Position numbers and translations under genes: made by a program. A model generated the notes under the pieces. The model ran no database searches. It worked only from the letters and a program-made list of their open reading frames with translations, and was not told the origin of the DNA. Below, piece after piece: positions 1 to 10,655 of a stretch of DNA of 64,000 nt (its first letter is position 1; the number at the start of each line of letters is the position of its first letter). The DNA lies in assembly GCA_918026815.1 (NCBI GenBank), contig CAKJVC010000151.1, positions 186,001 through 250,000 on the forward strand. The letters run 5' to 3'. This DNA is from Chalara sp. BL73. Its lineage: Eukaryota > Ascomycota > Leotiomycetes > Helotiales.

Positions 1-169
1 CAAATCGTAATTCGCTGTGAGATGCAAAGAGAAGAGACTGATGGAGGAAAGGGGTATAGCGCCTACGCGACGCTCCTGTTCATACCCTGTCATTCGACTG
101 TGACAACTGTGGTCGATCTTTCGATACTGAAGAGGCGCTACAATAGCACCTACGGAATTCTGTAAAATA

Positions 170-412
170 GGCTAGGTCTAAGGATCATACCTAGCTTATT
201 GGGGAAGTTTTAGGTATGCCTGCGCAAGATGCATACGTACTTTTGCCTTCGATGATGAATCTACTGACGTATGCGTTACGTCGTATGTGATACTCACGAG
301 TGAGTATCACACTTTTATAGGTAGAGAGATTCTCTCCCGTAGTTCATGTTCTACAACCTTCAGCAATTGACTCGTTTTACCTCATACTCTCTTAAGGCCA
401 CGTGACTCTCTT
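170..412 (+). repeat. Dispersed palindromic repeat, copy 1
   Basis: Non-coding repeat with two further copies in the window, at about 14846-15016 (opposite strand) and 17128-17318. Shared blocks are a GGTCTAAGGAYCATACC stretch at the left, a central palindromic part, then a conserved run of about 110 bases ending in CACGTGACT. In this copy the centre holds a perfect inverted repeat with 12-base arms and a two-base loop at 286-311. The element class is unknown. The palindromic centre and short length suggest a MITE-like or foldback element; I see no coding capacity. Confidence 0.7.
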
Positions 413-893
413 CTTCTATTTCAATAATTGCACATAGCTTAGGTTAGACACAAACTGTCTATTGGGCGAAAATAACAGGGCAGCACCTTTCCCCGCCAAA
501 TAATTTGGAGCCCCAATCGTTACCAGTCATTTTGAAAACGCCTCCCAATTAACAACCGTGCTAAAACCTAGAGACCTACCCGCTTTCAAGGGAAAGGGCC
601 TATTAGAGGTACAGGCTTTCGTGTCAGCCGCGAAACGCTGTTTCCGCGGAGACGGGGAATACTATTATTTCCCTAATGATACATGGAAGATTGACTACCG
701 CGTTGCCGCTTTCAATACGATGACAGAATGAAGGTGGGCGGGCCATGAAGGTGAATAACCGCATAAGCTGATTGAAGAAGCTATGCTGTTTGTTCTTTTC
801 CGGCTTCAAATTGGCGTTCTAGCCAGGGCTTCCGTATTTCCCACCAACTCAAAATTGAGCAAAAGGATTCTACTCAGGTGACGTGAGCCAGTC
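413..893. other. No gene seen
   Basis: Only short chance reading frames are present. I see no domain motif and no RNA gene in this stretch. Confidence 0.5.
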
Positions 894-1397
894 TCAATAG
901 AATTTCTTTTTGCACGCCTTGACTATATTCCCCGCATCATTCTCCCGCGTCGCCTCCCAATACATAGCATGCCCCGTATCCGTTCCCCAAATCCCATCGA
1001 CCTTGATGTTCCAGACATCTTGGATATACTTGACAGCTGATATGGTCTTCGGTCCATAACTACCATCTACGGCCAACTTCGGTATTCCCTCATAATCCCA
1101 TTGGGTGGAACATCTAGTGTCATGTTAGTCTATAGGAGATGGGCACTAGACGTAGAAAGGGTACCTGTTGAGTGCTCTCTGGACCGCTTTCACGCCCGCG
1201 CCTGAGGCTCCGGACCTCATGGTGCACCACGGAGCCGTGGCACCGCCCGAGTACGCTGGATACTGAATCCACCAACCACCATAAGGCTTTGGGCCACCTT
1301 CCATCTCTGTCACGGTGTTGCAAGATAGGCCGAGTGTTGGAACTGTAAAGGCAAGGAGCATCAATAGAACAGAAGTTATGCGGATATCGGACGACAT
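894..1397 (-). CDS. Secreted peptidoglycan-binding-like domain protein
   Basis: Two exons, 1397-1165 and 1113-894, are joined across a 51-base GT..AG intron (1114-1164) with an ACTAAC branch site, giving 150 residues. The start is the ATG at 1397 because it opens directly into a signal peptide (residues 1 to about 23, hydrophobic core VLLMLLAF, small residues before the cut). The mature protein begins with LSCNTV. The C-terminal half (residues about 75-140) reads as a peptidoglycan-binding-1-like module: GAGVKAVQRALN, then AVDGSYGPKT and KVDGIWGTDT, the usual repeated D-G-x-x-G-x-x-T pattern. Four cysteines suggest disulphides. It probably acts outside the cell; binding of bacterial wall material is inferred from the family and untested. 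The frame is intact. Confidence 0.75.
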
Positions 1398-1399
1398 GT

Positions 1400-2004
1400 T
1401 GGAGTATATCTCGGGTAGCAGGGAAAGGTGAGTAAATATAACTTTCAATCTTGCTCATCTTTGGGCGGCAAACATCAGAACCTTTATACTTCTCTCTTCT
1501 CAGAATCTCAGTCACCTGTTTTCTGAACTCGAGATTCCCTGTCTACTGGAGCTGCCAAGGTGGCAAGGTATCCACTTTTGGCCAACCAAATAGGCGGGTT
1601 ATTCTTAGCAAACGGGCCGCGCCTAATATTTTTCCTAAGCCAATTGTGCTCCTTACAGCTACCCCGCTACGCCCATTGCGGAGTATACGGGGGAAAAATG
1701 GGCCGCGCACCCCCATTCTGATCGCCCAAAATAAGCGATTTTCTTGGGGCACCAATGCTAAAATTACCGTCACTTAGTTTTTGTGCAACGGGGTAAACCC
1801 CGCCAAAACCTTATTTAGTTATTATCATTATTATTATTCCTTTTAACGTGCTTGTATCGGCTGAGGACTATGTAGCTCGGCTAGGCTCTCGAACTGCCCT
1901 CGGGCCAGCTTTTGAGCTTCGTGTTTCTAATAATAGTAGTGGTTCTGATATATACGCTTTCTGAGAGTAAAAGGAAAGCCGCAGGAGCACTAAGTTACGT
2001 TACG
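1400..2004. other. Intergenic, TE-like debris
   Basis: Overlapping short frames on both strands, no protein domain recognised. The stretch around 1550-1800 looks like decayed repeat sequence, but I found no second clear copy. Confidence 0.35.
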
Positions 2005-2190
2005 TGTCAGGAATCGGCCTACGTAAGTAGGCCAAGGAGCTAAGTTGGAGAACCTCACGCACACATTACAGCCGCAATTGTAGAAAATATCATCAACCGT
2101 AATACTCCTAATAAGCTCGTATTCTATCGCTGTGGTACCCTCACAGATCCTCCAATTGATTCCCCTGCCTAATAGATCCTATTTCTCACA
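2005..2190 (+). repeat. LTR-like repeat fragment (TGTCAGGAATCGG family)
   Basis: The first 70 bases match the segments starting near 60077 and 63648 in this window: TGTYAGGAATCGG, then TACGTAAGTAG, then ATTACAGCCG. The TGT start and the TCTCACA end near 2190 are compatible with a solo LTR, but I could not find a target-site duplication. Confidence 0.4.
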
Positions 2191-2409
2191 AGCTTCACGC
2201 GATCCACCCTACCACAGATATTTGAGAATGCGTGGATCGCCGGCTACAGCTACAAGTTGGATTGGAGGACCGTAACGTCAAATTTAATCTGCGAAATTGC
2301 GCTGAACAATTCTTGAATACCTTGCGACAACATCGGCAGGATGCACATGTATGCAGGCTGCAGACATATTCAACAAGCTCGTATTTTAATCAGGGCTTGT
2401 AAATAGGAA

Positions 2410-3150
2410 CGCCAGAGACCGATGGTGCTTATAGGGCATAGTCTTGGAAGCTTTGTTATCGAGCAGGTACGCTTTTTAAGCTATGATTTTTGGTTCCTCT
2501 ACCGACCGTTGCCCATGGCTATGGGCACTGGTGATTGCTGTTCATCAAAAAGAGTTCACCAACTTTCGCTTGTCAATAGCCGGCATCATCCTCCTCGGCG
2601 CACCTTTCCAAAGAAACGACATGGCGGATGATGCGCTGCTGAGAGACCAACCGGGTGCTGCTTGTAAAGTGTGAGTGGAGCTCAGTCCTCTGCCGGGACA
2701 CCACACTGAGCCAAGCTAACGATACTCCACAGGTTCGTATGCGCAGCGAGAAATCAGACCAGCGGTATACAATGCCTCAGGAACTATCCATCCCTACGCG
2801 GCAACAACGACTTCCTGAATCGCATTAAGATATGGGAGGGCTGCCGCGCAACAGTGGCAGCATTGCCCTTTTTCGACCCGATCGAGATCGGCCGATATAA
2901 GAAAGAGTTTGCGGGTGGAGCGGCAGGCGCAAACAACCCAGTGATGGAGCTGTGGAACCAGGCCTAGCTGATGTGAGGACCGGAGTCGGTTGAGGGCAAG
3001 GCCCAGTGTCTGGTCTCGGTCGGAACAGGTTTCCCATCGCTCAAAGCTTTTCAAGATGATGCTTTTGGTATTTGGGGAGCTTTGAAAGACATGGCCACCG
3101 ACACAGAGCAGACGGCCGAGAAGTGTCGACGAGATAAGGCATATATCTAT
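2410..3150 (+). pseudogene. Decayed serine-hydrolase/patatin chimera
   Basis: A relic of an NLR-type N-terminal effector region. The first part (2410-2620) carries an alpha/beta hydrolase nucleophile elbow (IGHSLGS) followed by ALVIAVHQKEF and GIILLGAPF. At about 2612 the reading passes into sequence resembling patatin-like phospholipases: DALLRDQPGAACKVFVCA, then FFDPIEIGRYKKEF, GANNPVMELWNQA and CLVSVGTGFPSLKAF. An intron near 2674-2732 keeps good splice sites (GTGAGT donor, TAACG branch, CACAG acceptor), but the first intron has lost its AG. Two in-frame stops (TAG, TGA) sit at about 2965-2975. A Tc1/mariner element is inserted just downstream at 3179. Not functional as read. Confidence 0.6.
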
Positions 3151-3178
3151 ATACTCATCTTATCTATATACCTTTATA

Positions 3179-4492
3179 CAGTGGGGTGCAAAAAGTTTGC
3201 ACCCTTGTTGGCCAAGCAAAAGTTGTTAAGCCTATTTCGGCCATTGTTGTTACTGCCGCTTTTGCAGCCTTTTCTGTACGCGTTTGAGCTGTTTTTGTAT
3301 TACTTTTTGAAGCTATCTACAATGACCAGAACAGAACTGTCTCCTGGAGACAGAGATCGGATTTGCGAGCTTCATTCTTTACGTTACAGCGCTAATCGAA
3401 TACACAAAATACACCCAGAATGGCCTATTTCTACGATCAAATCTACGATCAAACTGGAAGCTACTCGAGTCAAAAATCATTCAAAGCTACGTTCTGGCCG
3501 ACTTCGAGCTTTAACGGAAAAACAAAGAGATCAAATCTATGATATTATGAATTATATCAATCCTTATATTAAGATGCGAGAATTTTTACACGAAGTCAGC
3601 AATAATTGCAAAAAACGATCTCTTTAATCTCTTTTACGCGAAATGAACAAAAGGAAGTAGAAGCTACGAAAACGACCGAAAATCACACAGGCTCACGCAG
3701 ATGCTCGATTAGCATAAGCTCTCGAACATCAAACGTATTCTGCTATAGATTGGTACAAATTTTCATGGTCGGACGAGTGTACAATTGAACAAGAAGTAGG
3801 AATTAAGCCTGTATGGACATTTACGCGTACTTGTGATTAAATTTTGCTCCAAGACGTACATCCTGTACGCTGCTCTGGAAAAAGGTGTAAAAAAGATGCT
3901 ATAGGCAGCTTTTACTTGAAACCGTAGTACGAGCTTAGTACCTGTAGATAGAGATCCGTTAGCCGCTCGTAACGGGGTTTCTTCGTTTGTTATACGCGAG
4001 TTATATCGAGCTTTTATTCCTGATATCACGGTTGAAAGAGGAGAGTTTATGCATAATAGCGCAGGGCCTCACCAAGGAGCTATTGTAAAAAAGCTTTTAC
4101 AGCAGATAAAAATCAAAGTTATGAGATGGCCACTTTGTTCTCCGGACTTGAGTCCTATAGAAAACATGTGGGCTTTAGTCAAAGCAGAAATCTATTTGCT
4201 ACGCCCTGAGCTCGAGAACGCTTCTGGTAATGAGAATACTCTAGATCTATTAGTGCGAGCCGCGCAGGTAGCCTGGCATGCTATTGATATAAGGGTTTTC
4301 CACAAATTAGCTATGACCACGGAAATCAGAGTGAAAATAGTTCTTGCAGCAGAGGAGTGGTATACGAAATACTAGGGAATAGGTTCAATTCAGCCTTGTT
4401 TACCCCTTCAAACAGCAGGATCTCTTCAGCTCTAATAGGCCTAGTTGCGTATGCCTTGGCCAACAAGGGTGCAAACTTTTTGCACCCCACTG
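3179..4492 (+). mobile_element. Tc1/mariner-family transposon, 1314 bp, complete ends
   Basis: Perfect 38-base terminal inverted repeats at 3179-3216 and 4455-4492 begin CAGTGGGGTGC and are flanked on both sides by TA (3177-3178 and 4493-4494), the usual Tc1/mariner target duplication. The inside is one decayed transposase. Perfect ends with a dead gene suggest it could have been moved in trans by an active relative until recently. Confidence 0.9.
3322..4375 (+). pseudogene. Tc1/mariner transposase, frameshifted
   Basis: The N-terminal helix-turn-helix region reads from ATG 3322 (MTRTELSPGDRDRICELH) to about 3627. After that the frame changes several times and stops interrupt it. The WSDE box with the first catalytic aspartate is recognisable near 3768. 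The second catalytic position, normally in a H-D-N-A motif, reads MHNSAGPHQ at 4049, so the aspartate is replaced by asparagine. The third acidic residue is present in SPDLSPIENMW near 4145. The last 108 codons (4049-4375) are open and end in EEWYTKY, typical of the family. The enzyme cannot be active. Confidence 0.85.
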
Positions 4493-4622
4493 TAGCGTTA
4501 TATATTCCTACAACCTATCATTGATGGTATATGATTTTTTAATTTTTCATTTCGAAGCCACAAACCCACAACTACAGAACACATTGTATTTTCTAGAAGT
4601 CTTTAAGGGGTCCATATTCTTA

Positions 4623-5454
4623 TTATTCTTGCCATTTCCAGAACAAAATCTTCTTTCTTCCACCACCTTTCGTGGCTGGCCAGTCAGCAAAGTCATCATT
4701 CTCCTCGACCCTCACAAACTGGGGAATACGCTCTACGAGCTTCATGCTCTCGATATTATCTTCTGCAACACGAACAACCACGGCAGCACCATACTCTGCT
4801 TTCCCCCATGCAATGATTTCCTTCGTGGCAACTGTAACAATGCCTTTCCCTTTCCAAGCGGGATGTATAAAGTAGCCCAGCTCATAAACATTGGCACCAT
4901 GCTCTCCTTTGGCCTTGGGCACCTTGTTGAGAACCTCCATAACTTCATTTGGAGTCAAAGGTCGGAGTGAACAAGTACCAATCAATTTGCCGCTTTCATC
5001 TGGGGAAGAAGAACGAAGAACCTGAAGAGGGAGATTATCGGACTTTCCGCTCAGCTGGAGATCCACCCTTTTCAAAATTAAATTAGCGCTTTCTTCAAAA
5101 ACAATGGATCATAACAATTTTAGATATTTCCCAACTACTTATCAATCTTGTTTCAGATGTGGACACTCGTTTTTCGGTACAGAAGTGAATCATCAAAAAA
5201 CGCAAATAAACGTACCAGAATTGAGCGTGCTCAAGAAGGTATGGAACCGGTGGCGAAATGAGCTTCGTACGTAGGGACGGATGGTCGAGTATCTCTCGGT
5301 TCGCCTCGACATCCGTGGCATAGTAAGGAGTTAGGAAAATTGGGACATCAGAACCGGTTTCTAGAGCAATGTATGGTTTGCCGCTTGAAGTGTACCTGAT
5401 CTTATTGTATGGCGGCGATATAGGCTCGGAAGAGTCTGTCGTTAGTCCCGCCAT
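4623..5454 (-). CDS. GNAT-family N-acetyltransferase
   Basis: Two exons, 5454-5216 and 5067-4623, are separated by a 148-base intron (donor GTACGT, branch GCTAAT, acceptor AAAAG). The split codon restores a tryptophan after EHAQF, and the result is 227 residues ending at TAA-side 4623. It resembles fungal RimJ/RimL-type acetyltransferases (Acetyltransf_3): an N-terminal region with DVEANREILDHPSLR, then GKLIGTCSLRPL, then the acetyl-CoA loop region YELGYFIHPAWKGKGI and the following helix TVATKEIIAWG. The final AEDNIESMKLVER matches the usual asparagine/serine-rich strand-helix. The acceptor substrate is unknown. It is probably a soluble cytosolic enzyme. No break is seen and it looks functional. 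Confidence 0.75.
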
Positions 5455-6494
5455 TGTTGCGAATTGGAGATGTAGTTTGCTGTTTTGATATTGACCAGCG
5501 TGGAGTCGAGGTGGTCATATATCCTTTGTCGATGACTCACTTACCTCCCCTGTAATTTTTTTCAAGACTATACCACCTTGTCGCTGACTCTGTCTAGTAT
5601 TATATCAGCCTTGTTTTAGCGGGTACAATTGAAACGGCCACCATTAGCGCCAACACAACAACAACCATGGCATGCCGCTTTTATTTCACTGGTGCGGAAC
5701 TTAGTAAAAATTGTATGTTGCAATTTGTCATGGTCAGCATGTGATCGGTTCACATGTGTTCCCTAATTGGGACTTGTAGCTCGTCGCCTGAGAACTTGGC
5801 TTAGGCGGCAGCTCCCGAGATTTTACTTTTTCTCCTTAGTTTAGTATTTTCGTATTGAAGCACCTATCATAGGGCCGTGTTCGTGACAGGTAGTATCTGT
5901 ATATACACCCGCGGAGACTTTTCTCACACAAATTACTAGAGGTCTGGAGGCTACATACATACATATACTGTAGAGGGAGCCTGACTTGCATCACCAATAT
6001 TCCTCCTGATTGTTACCGTGTATTCTATGTTCTAACACCCCTGGTGGGTGGTGGCGTTATGGCCGCTTGAGTCCTTAATTATGGGGCAGCATTTCATGAT
6101 GTGTCCTCATTCTTCAGGCAGCGTTCCACTTTTGATGCTGGACCCCACAGGGAATACAAGAGTCTGACAATCAGCTAGGACATAACGGAACTAGTGCCGG
6201 ATAAAAGTGTCGCCTTCGTACACGAAACTGTGTGTAGGAAGTAGTGGTTTACGGATCCACATACGACCCACAAGGTCACGTGGTCCGCACAACCCCCATT
6301 TTGTAGAATCTAGAGTAGAACCTAATACGACATCAATTATTACCATATCCATCAAGAGCAAGAGCGTGGCCTACAAAGTAGAGCTACGCCTTTTGCCCCG
6401 TGGAAGGTAAGACCTGTACCAACACTGTGCGACCAAGAAATATTACCGCAACACTTTACCCCCCCTCGAAGCTTTCACTTGGTAGACGGATATT
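5455..6494. other. No gene seen
   Basis: About 1 kb with only short frames and no recognised motif. A promoter for the minus-strand acetyltransferase would lie at its left edge. Confidence 0.5.
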
Positions 6495-6622
6495 GAAGTG
6501 AAAAGTGCTTGATTTCTACAGAATGAGAGAAAACGAGTGATATATACATATTGTAGGCTGAGACCAAACCTATTCCGTACATGGATCACGTGACAGTTCA
6601 CGTGACACATATGGCCTTCAAC
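6495..6622 (+). repeat. Inverted-pair repeat, left copy
   Basis: This segment recurs in reverse orientation at about 14101-14232, 7.5 kb away, with most positions identical. Landmarks are GAAAAGTGCTTGAT, then ACGAGTGATATATACATAT, GGCTGAGACCAAACCTATTC and CAGTTCACGTGACACAT. Class unknown. Confidence 0.7.
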
Positions 6623-6915
6623 AACGGAAGTCCTCGATCACCTTACAAGGTTGGCTCACTGGGCGACTGAGTTTGGAATGCTGTCTCGAGATTGCGCAAT
6701 TCATTCCGTTCACGATCGAAGCTCCTGATGCCGTTGTTGCTCTCTGTTTTGTTTTTGACGCTTTATTCTTTACAGAAGGCGCTGTTGTTACCGACATTGT
6801 TCATTGAACACGAGACGTGTAAAAGGAGATAAAAAATCTACAAATGTTGCGCTAGAACAGCGGCCCCAAACTCATGCGTAGACTGTCCACAACTTTCTCA
6901 ACACACCACCAAATT

Positions 6916-7692
6916 CTAAGTAATAACCGCAACTTGATTGCCCAACAACCGATCAAGCTCCTTCTTCAACATAACCAAGTACGTACTAACCACCAAAACC
7001 TCCATCTCATCTCCCACTTCAGGTCTTATCTCCAATCTTCCACCATTCCCCTCATTGTACTTCGTCCCCTCCCCTCCCGTCTCCGCGTTTCTGACCATCT
7101 TCGCAACCTCCACCGCCACTCTCCCATCATCACCGTCAAGCCGCTCAAGTATCATCGTACTCTCCGCCTTGCTAGACATGCTGTTACAACAGCCCCTACT
7201 CCCATATCGCCACATGTACTTTCCCAGACGTGACGACTCAAACACGATGGATCTTGAAAAGACATTCTTCGACCGCACCACAATCTCCTCCTTTTCTTCC
7301 TTTTCACTATGGAAGAGCTTCACGGTAGGTAGTCTACCTGGTCCCATTCGATATGTTGTTTCTGAGACTGGGATGAGATTCCTGCCCTCTAAATCGTTGT
7401 AGTAGAGCACGCAGCTTCCTCGGCTTGGGTTCGGACGGATGTTTCTGTATTTTTCATTATGGGAGGGTGTGGTTATGCTAATCTCGGTCTCTTTTCCGTG
7501 CGTGGAGTAGTCGTTCCAGTCCTTGCCGTAGGCGTTGATATGCAGAAGTTTTCGGAAGGAGACCTCATTAAAAGAAGAAAGAGATATTTCTTTCTTTTCC
7601 GTGAGGTAGGTGGTTTGATGTGTTTGTGTTTGTGAATGGGCTGGTTCGGTGTAAGGTGGTGGTGGTGGATGAAAAACTTTGACTGTCGACAT
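6916..7692 (-). CDS. Conserved fungal hypothetical protein
   Basis: Single exon of 258 residues. The ATG at 7692 (MSTVKVFHPPPPP) is the first ATG in the frame; the frame runs further upstream only from a TTG. The N-terminus has a run of five prolines, which is probably flexible. The rest is a mixed alpha/beta sequence (KLLHINAYGKDW, VLYYNDLEGR, KNVFSRSIVFESSRLGKYMW) with a glycine/acid-rich loop (residues about 190-225) and a hydrophobic end segment VLVVSTYLVMLKKELDRLLG. The layout faintly recalls tubby/LURP-like fungal proteins, but I cannot prove that. No signal peptide or clear membrane segment is seen. The function is unknown. Confidence 0.55.
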   Translation of the reverse strand: MSTVKVFHPPPPPYTEPAHSQTQTHQTTYLTEKKEISLSSFNEVSFRKLLHINAYGKDWNDYSTHGKETEISITTPSHNEKYRNIRPNPSRGSCVLYYNDLEGRNLIPVSETTYRMGPGRLPTVKLFHSEKEEKEEIVVRSKNVFSRSIVFESSRLGKYMWRYGSRGCCNSMSSKAESTMILERLDGDDGRVAVEVAKMVRNAETGGEGTKYNEGNGGRLEIRPEVGDEMEVLVVSTYLVMLKKELDRLLGNQVAVIT

Positions 7693-7859
7693 GTGGACGG
7701 ATTTAGAATTTTTCTTGTTGTGAATGTAGATACTGCGTGCAAACACCTCTTCTCTGTAACACTTCAAACGAATATAGTTATTATTGGCCGGCTTCTTCAA
7801 TCGAAAACTGATGTAGGAGTTGATGCAATGCTAAATCTCTGAACAATCTGATGTTATTA

Positions 7860-8496
7860 TTGTGTAAGATGTTGACCATCAGTATATACTGCATTCTCAC
7901 ACCACCTGTTCCACATACAAAAGAAACTCGGCTCAGGTTTATTGGCTCTGGGCTTTCTGTTCTTTCCCCTGTGCACGATGATGGAGTGTAGAGAAAGGCA
8001 CCTTACCACGTTTGGATACAGCAATATATGTGCGAGGCTCTCCCGGCAGTGAGCTCTCTGCAAGAGCTTCACTGGCGCGGTCCCTCATGCTTACCTGCTG
8101 CGATGATAGAGATGGAATCAGAGTCACCAATAGTGAGGCATCAATGAACGAGTGGGAGGTCACCAGCCAAAGCAGACACGTGGCTATATATGAAAACTTC
8201 TAGAAGAACGCCACGCTTCGAGTAAATTCAGTATAGCGTTACATGTAATACATCTAGCGTGGCTGTATATATTGCATTATATAAGCACGCTACTTTGTAA
8301 ATCCTTATCAAGACACTTGGCGTTTTATGTGCCTCTCCCCTTATTGTCTGGGTACACTCAGAATACAAGTTTCTATATACTCTGAGTCTTCAAAGCTTGA
8401 AGTAATATTCTCTCTTCATGGAGCCTTCGTGCTATAGCCCCGAATTCCGGATATAAGTCCATAGTCGTGATAGAGTAGGGGTGAACAGCTGAAGCG
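7860..8496. other. No gene seen
   Basis: Short overlapping frames only; nothing recognised. Confidence 0.45.
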
Positions 8497-8664
8497 GCTG
8501 TCGACATAGACGGGATGATCGACAGCATAGAGAAACGGCTAAAGAACGATGACTAATTGGCTATAACTTCAAATACTTGCGAGGGAGAGACTTGAGACCC
8601 CTGAACAATAGATTCGTCTCGGCACGGAGGGTTTCTTGCCCCGTAGGGACGGACTTTAGCCATT
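8497..8664 (+). repeat. Dispersed repeat family C, copy 1
   Basis: It matches 21598-21786 along most of its length (GGATGATCGAC, AAACGGCTAAA, GAGACTTGAGACCCCT, TTCGTYTCGGCACG, TAGGGACGG). Shorter matches lie on the minus strand at about 16738-16793 and 63726-63792. Confidence 0.65.
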
Positions 8665-9228
8665 GTGTTTCTTTTTAGACTCTCGTGCATTTTACAGCGA
8701 CTCCTCGACGATTGGGGTGACTCCGTTTGATTCGTATTAGTCTGACGGTTCTAAAGTTAGAGCAGTCAAGTTGCTGCATAAGGTATGCTTATTGTTCTGT
8801 GAAGTGTACAATGTTCAAGGCTATGACGCTGTGACGTATGATGTAATTGGAGCTCGCTAGTCTAGCCTGTGGGAACCCAGTACTTCCACTGTATTTGCTG
8901 CGGACGACCCTGCCCACTTATGTCGCAAGGGAAATTGAGACCCTCCACAACCAGTTTCAACCATCTTCGGAGCCACTATGGAGGCTGAACGTGATCGCCT
9001 CATCTTTGCAAATCCTCATTTTTGCAAACATCTACCATCTATCTACCATCCCATCCCAATACCGCCCTCGATGCGGCGATCAGATGTTGTCAGCAAAAGC
9101 AAGCCTCACCATACCCCCCCGCCCTCTCTCCCCGACCCAGAAAAGAACTCTGGCTCTTCTTGACCACAACATCGCTCGCGTAATAGGGCAAGTATAGCCA
9201 AATATATAAATTCACAGCCAGTTCCACT

Positions 9229-9287
9229 GTGAAGCCAATTTCGAATCCCACTGTATTTCTACAGTACTGTAGAATTCAAATCGGCTT
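9229..9287. repeat. Imperfect hairpin-forming inverted repeat
   Basis: Arms GTGAAGCCAATTTCGAAT and ATTCAAATCGGCTTCAC face each other around a short CTACAGTACTGTAG centre. It could be a foldback element or the two ends of a small decayed element. No role is known. Confidence 0.5.
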
Positions 9288-9447
9288 CACACTGGTGGTA
9301 CTCACGTGAAACGGCGAAAGAGTGTGATTGGAGCCACGTCGGCAGGAGACTCGACTTGTACAACTTGGCTTTGGACCATCGCTACTCTATTCTTAATTTC
9401 TTAATTTCTTTCACTATTGTCCTGCGGCCACGCTCAAGTACTCAAGG

Positions 9448-10524
9448 ATGATGAAAAAGAAGAAGAGAGCTGCCGTTGAACAGACATCTAAGGATGTCGA
9501 ACAAGAAGCAATAGAAACAAGTTTGCGGAAGTCTTCTTTTCTTAGGTCACTATTCCAATTCCCAAAACTCATGTCACCCTAACCGCTGAACAGAGCGACC
9601 CAAAGCGATCGCATTGCGATACTCGTTGGACCCTCTCAGACGCCCTTTCAAGTTCCGCAAGACCTTTTAATGCTGTGGTCACCACCCTTAGGAGAGATGT
9701 GTCGAGCTGGACTTGAGGAATTCCAGAAACGACGTATTTTATTACCGCACATAAAAACACCAACCTTCGAAGACTTCCTAATTTGGATGTACACTTACGA
9801 GCCACGCGTGGATCAAAAGAACCTGTCATCTGTTCTTGATTTGGCTATATTTGCGGAGATGTACATGATCTGTCATTTGAAAAATCAAACCTCAGATATC
9901 CTACGCACAGAATTAGGCACCGGCCGGTGGCGGCTCACGCCAGACGATGTCTCCATGGTCTATGATGAGGTACCATCAGGTTCAATTCTCCGACAGCTAT
10001 GCTCTGTAAGCTTAGCATTCCCAGTCAGTGATCCGCTCTCCTCACTTGGTCCCGGACATCCAAGTAGTTTTGGAAGTTTGGCAAACGTCGCGAGTGCTCA
10101 TAGACAACGCGACAACTACTGGGAATGGGAGGGAGTCTTTGGAAAACACTCGGATCTTGGTTGGGATTATTTCAGATAATTATACGCCGGATACGCACAA
10201 GGCGCGATCAATTGGGGAGGGCCATGCCGGTTTCATGATCACAGAGATATCTCTGGTGTGAGACGTGAAGATATCAATAAATGCCCATATCCTCGTGGCG
10301 CACTACCCATGGAGCGGCGCACTCAGCCACTTCCTAACGAATATCAACGTGAGGTATCTGTGGAAGGAAGCAATGTCGAAGAGGAGGCGCCAACTGTAGA
10401 AGAGGTACCGCAACCCGCAGGAGAGGAGGCGCAACCTACAGAGGAGCCAACAACTGTGGAAGAGGTACTGCAACCTGCAGAAGAGGAGTCACAGCCTGTG
10501 CAAGAGGTACAATTTTGGGAATGA
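9448..10524 (+). pseudogene. BTB/POZ-domain protein, interrupted by one in-frame stop
   Basis: Exon 1 (9448-9545) and exon 2 (from 9594) join in phase across a 48-base intron with an internal CCCTAAC branch. The product has a basic N-terminus (MMKKKKR) and then a BTB-like fold: ILVGPSQTPFQVPQDLLMLWS, FEDFLIWMYTYEPR, VLDLAIFAEMY and LKNQTSDILR. The domain is followed by WEWEGVFGKHSDLGWDYF. A TAA at 10177-10179 stops the frame, but the same frame continues without a shift through CRFHDHRD and RREDINKCPYP, which read like the usual end of such proteins. It closes with a glutamate/proline-rich repeat tail (EEVPQPAGEE, EEVLQPAEEE) at 10524. The sequence is consistent with a CAA to TAA change, a type that repeat-induced point mutation favours. 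A truncated 194-residue protein may still be made. Confidence 0.6.
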
Positions 10525-10655
10525 TTGGTTGGTGAGAATCAGCTGAAATCTAATCGAAATTGGTGGCTTGCAAACTCAAACTACCTCCTCCAAAATGCTA
10601 TATGTTTTGCCTTTCCGTATGACTTTATGGTAAAACTCTCGAAATATTGGGATAT

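Noticed and set aside
6874..7402. Two plus-strand frames of 119 and 154 codons
   Set aside because: Antisense to the conserved hypothetical gene at 6916-7692; low-complexity and without motifs.
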